This document shows positions 44,601 to 56,600 of a stretch of DNA of 64,000 nucleotides, piece after piece. The stretch spans positions 96,655,552 through 96,719,551 of the forward strand of contig NC_044277.2 of the NCBI RefSeq assembly GCF_004027225.2. Reading direction: 5' to 3'. This DNA comes from Strigops habroptila (Eukaryota > Chordata > Aves > Psittaciformes > Psittacidae). Made by a program: the position numbers and the translations under genes. The notes beneath the pieces are model-generated. The model ran no database searches. It had not been told where the DNA came from and saw only the letters and a list, made by a program, of their open reading frames with translations. How positions within the stretch are numbered: the first letter of the stretch is position 1; every line of letters begins with the position of its first letter.

Positions 44601-47600
44601 TAGCATGAGAGAACTAATGGCTAACCTACGAGAGGCTGTGCTTTCAGAGAGTGGCTGGAATTACAAGAAATTAAGTGACGATATGACATGAGGAGTACCA
44701 AAGTGGGCTCACCTCCTCAGGAAGCTGGCAGTAGGTACCTGTGGAATGTCACAGAAGAGAATGTGGAGGCTGCTGGCAATTTGGGTTTACACTAGTGGAG
44801 AGGTAGACTTGAAAAGGACATGGAGATCTACACACCTGTCAAAGTGATTCTGATTCCAGAAAAAGCACCAGAAGCCAGAAAAACTTGGTCTAGGATGTGA
44901 CAAAGCTGTGTGTTTTGAAGACTAAAGAAGCTTGGATTTTGGGACCAAGTAGGTTTGGGGGGAACTGTTCAGAAGAGGGCACAGGAAGGGAAATATCTGG
45001 GAATAATGAAAGAGAAGGGGAGCAGAGAGAAATTCTGATGTTTACAAAGGAAGTAGAAGATTTAAGCACTGAGGATCAAGCATAGGCAGACACTAAAAGC
45101 TAGACATATCCCCAGGGATAAGAGAATTAATAACTCTCTGGACAATGCAGGCCCCTTGAACTCTGTTGTTTACATGGGTTCACTGGAGTCCTACTAGGAC
45201 ACAACCACAGAAATTAGAACCTGGCAGCTCTACTGGGCCAGAGAGACCTGAGAACAAGCCCATCTCCTACAGGCACAGCTGTGCCCTGAACTAGCTTTTG
45301 GCCAGCCTCAAAATTTGATCAAAAACATCCTTAAGACCCAGAGGGCCCCAGCGTCAAGTCTGTACTTCGCGGCCCAGCACTACTGTCCATCCAGCAAGTG
45401 GCAGTGCTGGCTCGGCTAACCCAGGGCACGAGGCCGGCATAGGCCGGCTGCGCTCCACACTCCCAGCCCCCAGCCCCAGCCCCAGCCTTGCTCTCGAGAC
45501 TTTCACCCACTGCCTACTTACTTTTTAATTAGATTTTTAAACAAAAAGTGAAAGTATTTTCTAAAACCCCTCTAATTACACTAAGATCCTGAACTGATTG
45601 TGAAGGGAATAGGAAATGAAAGCGACTCACCCTCTGAGGGAGAATTTTGTCAGCCATCTTCCTCCTCTTGGCACTGTACATTTTTTAAAGAAAAAAACAC
45701 GTTACCATGGTGACAGATCTAGGAGTAACGAGGCCACCTGCTAAATTATCCTGACATCTCCACATGCTGGTGCACAGCTGTGCATGCATCAGCAAAAGGG
45801 TCTCACCCATGCCCAGGACCTAGGACCCCTTCTCTCAGCAGCCTGGGGAGGTAGTTAGCTAAGAACAAATCAGGGCTGTCTGTTATGCATCTTGGAAAGA
45901 AGTGTGCAAGTTCTTTGATCACAGCATCTTCTATGGTGCCGGGCGGCAATGTATGCAAGTGCATGTGCACATGCTGTCTGTGGATACAGAAAAAGCATGT
46001 AGGAGGACAGCGCGCACGTGTGAAAATGTGCATAGATACACCTATGCATATGCACATGTAAGTGGTTGAGTGCCTGTAAACAGCATGTGAACTTATTCAA
46101 ACAGATGATGCGCATTCATTCATTCATGCCTAAAACTGAGTGCTGATGAAAACATATATATGTGTATTCCACATGATGTATGAAAACACACATATATACA
46201 CACCCTTCCCTACATATATACACTTGTTTTATATTTGCATAAGTGATACGCAAAGGTAAGCGGGCTTATGTTTCCACATTGTTCATCTTTACGAACATAC
46301 AAGTGGGAAGATATACGTGTGCTGCAGTGTATATACATAATGTGTCCATACCCATATGTAAGCACATTTATAAATCTATGCTTTTAAAAACATCCTTGCA
46401 TTCATGAACATAGACACAAACGTATATGTGCCTAAGAAATGGTACTGTCAGGAAGATTGCCAAATACATTGTCTTTTGAACTCCTCAGATTCTAAAACCT
46501 GTTTGTGCCCACCAAACATGTCACCTAGCTCTCTCTAACAGGGCCAAGAGGTAATTCAGGCCTTATTCTTCACCTGTGTCATTTGTGAGGCCTTTACGTG
46601 AGGCCTTTATCTTACGCAGGAAATGAATCATTCCATCTGTGACAGACAAATGGGAGAAAACAACTGCCTGCTACCACTCTGCCATGTCACGAGGATGCCC
46701 CTCCTTACTGTTTTTATACAGGAAGTCTGTCATCAGCCATGTCCATGTAAAAATTGTTTCCACACACATTGATGTGGCATACTCCCTTCCTACATTTGCT
46801 AATAAGAAGCCTGGCCTGAAATACCACATCCTTAGAAGCCAAGCCTGAGGAACTATTTGTGCCCAGAGGTGCAAACTACATCCTTCCTCAGGGGCAGAAA
46901 ATTCATCCATGCAGTCACACCCAACTTTGTAGGTGAAAAATGTCCCTTTTTAAAAATGTAGGAATGTTATATGGTGTGAACCTCCAACACCTTCCACAGC
47001 TCACAAAATCGAATCTGCACTGCAACACTTCACAGAATCTGGAAGTAATGCGTGAACAAACTCCACCTTCCCAAAGGGAAATGGGATATGCAAACACATG
47101 CAATAACCCCAAAGGCTTGCAATGAAAAAGCAAATATCGAGCAAACCAGAAGAGCCCCAACAACTTGGGTGTCAATCAGTTCTCCAAGAGTCTATTACAG
47201 AAATGAGATTTTGGTCTCCACCAAACCTGCCAAGAAAGGGCGACTACACCTTCTTGGCCTGTTTGTGCCATAAAACATAGGAGTCAATTACTCTCTAGAA
47301 TTGCACCTAAGGTGCCACGAAAGTTTGCCTGAAACAAAAAATACCAGAAAAATCTCAATGGGAAACAACAGGGAAGCATAAATGAACAAGAGGAAAATAG
47401 TCAACACATTATTTGGAGGGAAGACATGGCAGAAGAAACAGAGAAACGTTCTAAACTCAGTACATTAGAGATCACTGCTGAGTTCCAAATGAGAAGCACT
47501 GAAGTTGAGAACTGTGGAGGGGGAATGCTTCCTTTTGTTAGTAAGGCCATCAACTTTCAGAAAATACTTTCCTTTAATGATCCCTGGAAACTAGTTAGTT

Positions 47601-50600
47601 TACTTTAATTAACCAGCAGTGGCAATTTTTCAGGTTAAATATACCCCGTATATTTGAAGGTTAGGCATTATTTTGTGCAGTTTTCAGGAGTACCTCCTGG
47701 GAGATGCTGTGGAACATGCATTTTGGCTAGTGCTGGGCAAGGCCTCCAAGATGCACACGAATCTCTTGTGCTCACATGCTGCACTCATACACATTCCTTC
47801 TGTAATCAATCTTATCCAATCATAATACATTAATACTCTCAGGATTGGTGTCCTTTCCAGATGCATCCCAGATATAAGCTTTCCCAAGTCTGGCTTGCTG
47901 ATCCAAGGCATATAACCCAGAGAGAGCAGGGCTCCTAAAGCACTGAGCTTAGAGAATCATGTCTTACCTACAACTGGATATGACAACACCATCAGAGCAT
48001 TGTCTGAATCTATATGTACACCTGTAATGATTTTGAAAAAGGCAGATCACCTAGAGGTCTGCTGTATTTATCAGGAACTGGCTCATACTTGGAAGTCAAG
48101 ACTGCTGAGATTAATAAGTTGCAAAAAAAGAAATTAGCTGTTATTTAAGAGAGAATGCATTCAGCGCCATACAAAGTAGGCATATTTTAAAAAAGAAAGC
48201 TCCATTAAAAAAACCCCTCTAATTGTATGAAATTATTTCCTATGCATATCTCTTTACTTTATATGCAGGAATGCCTGTGGCAATTGCAAGTTTTATGACC
48301 ACTCTCCTGAGTAACTATAGTACGAGTATTCACATGACCAATGAAAATTTTTTTCTACTTGTCTTGTTTACAAACCATTTTATTAGCCAGTCAGAAATTA
48401 GAGAAACTATACACAACAGGTAACAAATAATGCAGTAATTGTACTATATGAGAAGAGATCTGTTCATTAACTTTAAAGGCTAAATATAACAGCCAGACTT
48501 ATAGCCTGATAAACCTGCGAGGTAAAAGCATTATAACTGCAAAACCAGACATTAGTAAAGGTCAGTTTGTTCAAGATCATTCACAAAGTACAGAGTAAAA
48601 TTTACCAATGTTTTTCCTGCTTTAAGAAACAGACGATATCTAAATCTTCTATCCTGTCTTATTTGATCTTAAAGGTCTTACCTATTGCTAAAAAGATACC
48701 GTTTTTTCTTCCTCAAATTGTCCTCCCATGTTTTCTTTCCGGAACACTCACCTCCTAGTTCGGTTCTGAGTGGCTTGCTGCTGCTGTTGCACTTGCTGCT
48801 GCACCTGCTGTTGCTGGACCTGCTGTGGTGCAGTGCGTTTTCTTGTTGTTTCCATCACAGTCTGGGGCATCCCAGGTCGCACTGAGGGGCTTCCAACGTA
48901 TGGGGGGCCTGGGGGACCCATGGGAGCCCCCTGATGGGGCATTCGAGCTCCTGATGGCATCCCAGGTCGCTAGAGAGGAAGTGAAACAAGAAGAGCCAGT
49001 TTGGTCCCTGTTTCTTCAGCTTCTAAGACATTTGTACTTAATCGAATACTAGCTCCAGCACGTTCCCCATTTTAACCATCCTGTAAACACTAAGCAGCAA
49101 CACGGAGCACATGAGCTCTGCACTGGTATTTCCTGGATATCATAAAGAGGCATTCAGTGATAAAGTAGACAGGAAAGAGGGATGAAAAATACTAGGTTTG
49201 GGAAAACACTCAGTGGTCAGTAACGTATCCAGGCCAGCTTACAGAAGAAAGCTCTACCTTCGGTACGAAGAAAAAGCTCCATGGCAGCTACACGCAGCCC
49301 AGACTGGTGCAGTTCACATGCTAATCAAAGCTACAAGCAAGCTCACATCTACAGCGCTTCAGATTCTGCACTGACTAGCAGGCTGCTTTGATCAGAAGGG
49401 AGACTGTAACAAGCAAAGGTGAACCTTGAAACACTATGGTAAAACATTTTCCATTAAGAGCACTCTCCTTCACCTATACCGGAGAGCAGTGTAAGTTCAT
49501 AAAGTGACAAGCATCTTTTAAGAAAAGGTCATGTCTCTGATCAAGCCTCTAAAATAAAAATTAAAAAAAAAAAAAGGAATGTGGTAGTTTGTCAGCAGTC
49601 CCTATAGGCATTCTAAGTCCTGACATTTATGTTGACTTCAGTGTGCTCTGGAGAGACACTTGGGGTCAAATCACGAGCTTAATGTGGATCAAGACACACA
49701 GTAAACTCAATTCCAAATCCTAAAAGTTTATAGTCATCATGGAAAAACACCAGTAAAATAATTACCACCTGTAAAATACAATTTAAAACAGAAAGAAGAG
49801 CTAGTTTCATTCCAAGAATTATCAAGATTTATTACCTATCTACATATATTGGAAAATACAAATACATACATAGTCTACAGGCATTTGAATTGGTATATGA
49901 ATAAGGATAATTATACACAAAAGTCTTTTGAAAGTGAAGTTCCTCTACAAAGTCTTTTAAGGGAACCAAGAGGCAGTAGCATCCACTATGGATAAATGAG
50001 GTAAAGTAATTGTTTCTGAAAATAAAAGGAAGGCACACGCAGTGTTTTGCTGGGACTCATGCTTTTCAGCATATTCATAAGCAACCTGGGGGGGATAAGA
50101 AGGAAAAAATAAAAAAAAGGAAAAAACAAGAAAGAAAAAAAAAGCAAGGAAGTGAAAAAGTTTGTTGGTAATGCTAAGTTATTCAAGCTGGCAAGGATGA
50201 AGGCCAGCTTCAAAGAACTGCAGAAGGGCTTTTATGAGACAGAATGAACATTAAACAGGCAGATGAAAATGGATTTCAATACATATTGAAGTGAATTACA
50301 TGGGGGACAAGCAATCCAATCATCACATACAAAACAATGAGTTCTGAGCTGACTGCTGCCCAACAGAAGCATGATCTTAAACAGATATGTCCAGAAAAAA
50401 AATACAGCAGTTCACTGCTTACTAGAGGCCAAAAAAAAGCCATTAAACAAAAGAAATGACAAGGAAGGGAACAGAGAACATCACTGTGCCACTGTCCATA
50501 GTTTGCCCGCATGACGAATGCTGCATGTAGTTCTGGTTCCTGCAGGTACCAGTAGAGTAGAACTGAAAAAACTTACAAAGAATGGCACAGAAATGATTAA

Positions 50601-53600
50601 GATATGGAACTGCATCCAAGGAACTGAAAGTAAATACACTATGATTTTCCATCAGGAAAGAGGTAACCTGAGGGGGGCATTTACTAGAGCTCTGCAAAAT
50701 CATGAGTGGCCTGGAGATGGCAGTTGGGGATTGACTGTTCACTGCCCCTTCCAGAATAATGAAGTTCGGCCATCAGAGTTGGTTAGGAGGAGTCAGGCTC
50801 TCAGACAGCCAAAAGAGGGTAGCCTGCCAAACAGCGGGTAGTCAGCCTGTGAAACCCCTTTCCAAAGAGGTGCTAATGACATGGAAAACATATTTAGCTC
50901 AGAAACTTCACTAAGTTATCAACAGTTAAAGACAAGAGAAAGTACTGGGGAAAAGTACACTAGTGGTCTCCAAAGGGACATGCTGGCACCACAGAGGGTA
51001 TGCAGGACAGTCCATTGAGAGATGGTAAGAAAAAGGCCTTTGCACTGCTAATAAATAAATTTTTTTTTAAATAGTTTATTTCATCTTTATATAATCCTTT
51101 TATAATTTGTAAATATGCAATTATAATATATAATATTATTCTAAATATAATTTAGACCTGCATCTCCAAATTAACCATGCAAATGCACTGCAGTCCCCAA
51201 AGCCCCAGCTCAGTGCCCTCCCTGATCATCACAAGTCTTCAATATTCTTTGCACTTGTATGCATGAATGAAAGAAGAGGAACGATCAACAAAGAACCAAT
51301 GGCTACAATCGGTATGGACAGAGGAAGAAGGCTGAGTTAAGAGACAGACCAGCACAGGGAACCAAGCAGGTGAATTCAGCAAGTATTCATGTAGGAAACT
51401 GGTTGTGGGTCTGGGCACTGAGCAGAGAAGCAGAAGGAGGCAGCAAAAAGGCAAAGCCGAGGCTCTGTGCAGAGCTGGAAACATCTTCTCCCATAAACAC
51501 AGAGCTACAAAAACTGCTGGAACAGAGCAGCTCTCTCCGTTCCCACGTACTCACACCCACCCTCTGACCCAGGCAGAGTTAGCAGAAACAAATGGCCCAG
51601 AAAATGCTTCTCACTTGAGCTTGTATTTAAGATCTCTCTGTTGTCTGTCAATCTACACCTCGTGGCCTTCTTCCAGCAAAGAGCAGACCACTGGGCCTGC
51701 TGTTGTCTGTCAATCAGGTGGGGACATTTGACAGTCATTCAGAAGAGACAAGATCCTGAGCACACCCATCTCATGTTCATCCCTCATGGAGACTGTCTGT
51801 CTCCATGACAAGGATCAGACTGCAGGCCCGCTTTCCTGCTTCTATGAAGGATACCTTAAGGCCTGGAGAACAAGGTCAGCAAGCTAAGCCTACTCTCAAT
51901 CTAAGCCTGACGTCTTTGAACTTCCTTCAGTTCCCTTTGTTACACATCAAAATAGAAAAACATAGAGAAATGACAAAACTGAGAAAAATGAGACAGCTCT
52001 AGTAAAAGCATATTCAATTCCCATCTCCAATATCACCCATACATAAAATAACTGGTTACTGCACAACTGCCATCTCCCTGCTGCAAGCCCACCAGACTTC
52101 CAACATACAAAAATGCTTTGTCTATGTAAATGTGTAAAAGGAGAACACACAAGCAGTACCTTACATATCTAAAAGCTTATTCTGCCCTCAAACACATGTG
52201 CAAGACCAAAAGGCTTTGGTCTTGCAGTGACAGGTAATACACTGGATTTTTCACAATATTGACATTTAAAAATAATAATTAAAAAGAAGTCTTCATACTA
52301 AAGAGTACTGCACTACCATTATGTCTTTTGAAAGACATCTTGAAGGTACACCTATCTAGGGTTTAAGATCTGTCTCTTCCTTCTTCCTCAGAGGGATGCA
52401 ATCTGTCCTGAGCAAGTATCATCCACGGTAAAGGCTGCAGTGCAAAACAGCACTGACACATCCTCTTTCCTAGGAAATCATTTACCCTAGACACCTCTAC
52501 CTGACCCAACTCTGTTCTTACCCACAGACCTAACCACTTTTTTCCTGCATTGACTCCATATACCTAAACTTTGCACTACTTCAGACACTTTACTGGACAG
52601 AGGGAAAAACCACTGTGGGCCACAGGAAATGAGGAAGATCACAGTATGTCCCCCACTGAAGGGACCACTCTTGCAGCTCTGAGAAGATGAAGAGTAGAGC
52701 AGAGCTGCCTGCAGAGCAAGGACAAAGAGTACAGCACTTAGAGAAAGTGGCAGAGGGTTGGAACTAGATGATCTTTAAGGTCCCTTCCAACCCTAACCAT
52801 TCTATGATTCTGTGATTCTGTGAAAGGCACACAACCAATATTTAATGCTTGCATACTGGTCCCTAAGAATTCTGCTGACTGCCTGCATTACTGTACACAG
52901 TCCACCACCGCCTTGACTACACCCTTCCAAAGCTGAGCACACTGTCAGTGCCACAAGCATACCACTTCCCCAACAACTGCTGCCAAGTCCCTATCACTAC
53001 CTTTCACTGCCCAGTTTCCCAAGCCACACATCTGGCTTTTCTACTTTCTTCCCTGCCTGAACCTTCTATCACATCACAGGACAGTTTCTTTCTTCTTCGT
53101 CATTCTTCAAGTGAACGTCTCCCTGGTGGCAGAAATGAGACAGCACTGGAGTGGTGCTTTTCTATGTATTTCTGCTGCAGAGTCTTTTCTCCAGGGACAT
53201 TAACATCATAATGGCCAAAATGCTGAAGCAGAAAAAAGAAGGGTTCCTCCAGATAGAGGAAAATAACTGGAGAATTGATAGGTAAACGTGTCAAGAAAAG
53301 CAAAGCAAAACCACCTACAAGAGCCTTAGAAAGAGACTGAACAGAGAACAGGAAGTCACTGCAACGCCATATAGCATTGAGCTGCACCTACAGCAATTTC
53401 CTCTTCTGAAAGACTCAGGCTCTGTCCATATTTGTACTATACAAGAGGACTCTGATGGCATGCAGTGAACAGCCATGGGCTTCTTGTTAACAGAGCAACT
53501 GGCAGATTTTGAGAACAACTACAATAATTACCAAGTATACAAACAGTATATTTTTTTAACTAAAAATAGAAGCTACCTTGGCTAAACAATATATCCTGTC

Positions 53601-56600
53601 AAGGCATTACAGTAGCTACTGATTTCTATAAGGCATAAGCAAAAGCAAGGGGAGATGCCAGATATTGTCTGGAAGTATGAACAGGTCACTAGAAGTATCT
53701 GAAACAGTTAAGAAATTTAGACTAGACTGATACTTTCTGATGGCAACAGGTTTCTGACTGCACAAATGGTTTCTCAGATGGTTTGTCTCCTCTCCTATAA
53801 CTACAGATGTTACCTCATATGAATTCTCTTTTTAAAATGTCTATGAATCTTATAGAGATTTAGTAAACGGAAACATCAGTATTGCAATTCTTCCTGCTTG
53901 TCTGTCATATTCACCTTCCTCCATTTCCCAAAAGCTCTCACATCCAAGAATAAAGGTCCAAATGTTCCAGGTTCCATTCAACTTTAAATAATGTTCACAA
54001 AAATCCAAAAATCTTTAACTTAAAAACCATCATATTTACACAAATTGAAACTTGAGAAGAAGTTTCTATTTCATATATGTCCATTCACGGCTCAGAATAA
54101 TGAGACATCAAACCGCAAACGAAGCACTTGTATGTATCCAAGAAAGAAAAACAAAACTATCTTTGGAACTGAAAGTAACGAACCCTACATACCATCATCG
54201 AGTTCCATCAACTTGCTCATTTTAATAAATCTGATCATAACCACTACTGTGATGATACAATGAATGGAATGGATTTTGTGTGAAGAACTATCAGAAAGCA
54301 CCTTTTCACTCTGTTAAAAAGGAGTGCTTTGACAGGGGAGAAGTAACAACAGAGCTCTCCAACAGTATGAGTAGCATGGAAAGAGAGGAGACTGATCAAG
54401 AGCTCGCTGTTTCTTCCCTTACAAGAATTAGCAGTTGGCAGGATCAAGGACTTTCTTATGCAAGATAAGCTACAAAAATTCCTTTTACAAAACCCTGTGA
54501 ATGCTAAAAGTTTATATGGGTTGAGGAAGACATCAGCGGACTAACCTACATAGATAAAATCCATACAGAGGTACTATGCATAGAGGGCAGCTCTGGGTTA
54601 GAAAGCTCCAGAGCTACAGAGTATTTGGATGAAGCATCACTATGTTTTTGCCTTGTTTCTGTACTTCCATGCAGTCTTCTGCTGCTCCCTGCAGCTGGGG
54701 ATACTGGCCTAAATGATCCAGTGTGACTGTTTTCATACTCCTACAGTATTTCTTAAAAAAACCCCAACTAACCAAACAAACATAGCAGGGGCGGGGGGGG
54801 GGGGGGGGGGGGGGGGAACATACACAAAAAAAACCAAAATAGAAGAGCAATTCAAACCTTTCACAGATCGATTAGATCTATGCACCTATATTCATCAGCA
54901 AATCCAAGATTTCTCAATGAGCAACTCAAATTTGTTTAACAAGCCCATACTGCATAAAATCACATTGATCTCTATTGAAGCCCTAGCTATAATCAACTCA
55001 ATTTTCTTTTCTTAATTGTGTGTGAACTCTTCTGTATTTGTTAGCCTGCATTTAGTTCAGGGCTAGGAAACGACAAACCTTCCACTGCTGCTTGCACCTT
55101 CCTTGCACGGCTGAACACTGTATAATGTTTTCACCCTACCAGTCTTCTGCAAATACCCTCCAAGTCAAGTTTCTTCACTGCGGTAAGGTCCCTCGATTTC
55201 TCCAAGCTCTCCTATACTTACCCCAATCATCTCCTTGTTTAACAAAACAGGGAAATGCATATGCAACAAACCAGTGATTCCACTCCAAGACCTGTGCCGT
55301 GACAATGTCCCGGCACAGAGAACCATGCAGATAGCCCTGTGTTAGGGAAGTGGAACAAACTGTCCAGAAGTGACAGTTCATGAGGCTCTTTTCTAGCCTT
55401 TCTAGTGTTAGCTGGTTTATGCTCTGACAAGACAGTATTTATATCCATGGTAATACAAAAATGAGTGGGATATTTTTCATTAGGAAAGTTCTACTTTTTT
55501 CAAAGCTACTTCTACTAGTGATCTCTGCAAGCTGATGACTGGCTGGAAGGAACAGTCACTTTTATCCACTTAAAACAGATGGCCATTCTAATAAAACAAA
55601 TATAATTTTTATAATATAGTGAAATATGAGTCCATGAGATCATCCAGTCTTTCTTCATCTCAAATAAGTACCACCAGTACCTCCATCTGTTTACTTCTTT
55701 AACCAATGCCTAAGAGCCTCAAGTGACAGAGATTTTACAACTTTCCTAATCAATCTCCACCCTTAGATATTATAAATAGAAAAAAAAATAAAAATTTTCT
55801 TATTCATTAAGTCTTCACAGGTCTCCCACTACTACTGTCCTCTGAGTTACCCCTCTTTTTCCTTGTTAAGTCATGCAGATGACCAAAATCAGAAAAATAT
55901 TCTTGTAAGCATATGCTACAGATTTACAATTGCTTCTGTATTATTCTCTGCCCCATCTCTTAATAAGACTAACAGTTTACATGCTTTCTTAGTAGCAGTG
56001 GCTACACACTAGACAGTTCACAGTGACATCTAAGCCTTGCTCCTGAATGGTCATAGTTCGTTTAAAACCCAGCAATGCATGAGGAGATGCAAAACCTGCT
56101 TATGAAATCCATTGCTCATCCCCTTTTCCAAATCACTTATAAATCCATTAGATGCTCTGTACATCTTTGGGGCACCACAACTGTCTCTCTGTCTTTTTTA
56201 ACATTGGCAACAAGCTATTTATCACTCTATTAAATATTTATTTACATGATGGCATGCTTTGAGACCCTTCTTTCACTGTACTTGAAATTATAACACCATT
56301 TCTGTACTTGCCATAAAATTCTATTACTGGATTTGAGAGGTAGATAACCAGACAAAAAGGAGACTGAGGATAAGCAAAGGAGTCACGTGATACACAGGTT
56401 TGTATAAATTAGCAGTCTTGATGCATAACTAATAGTAAACTGTAGAGATTGGCAGCAACTATCAAAACCCCACATATTAGCAGAAAATAAATATGGATGA
56501 GGACTTTTGTTAACAGGAAGAGCTTCCTAAGCAAAGCACAGAGGACAAAGAACAGATCTCTATGGGAAAAAGAAATCTGAACTGACAGCAGGTATATTGT

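Larger units (their letters stand above)
29502..45630 (-). other. SMARCD3: SMARCD3 intron 3 (longest intron)
   Basis: The intron is 16129 bases, between the 43-nt exon 3 and exon 4. It holds many CR1 pieces (about 30530-30790, 31690-31800, 32750-33010, 36690-38230, 39510-41720 and probably 42480-43470), a 38-base minisatellite at 35103-35213, and a GC-rich patch at about 45340-45490. A 19-base AT-rich word (aactgtaattataataaat) is repeated at about 30253 and 30280. No further exon was recognised. Confidence 0.9.
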
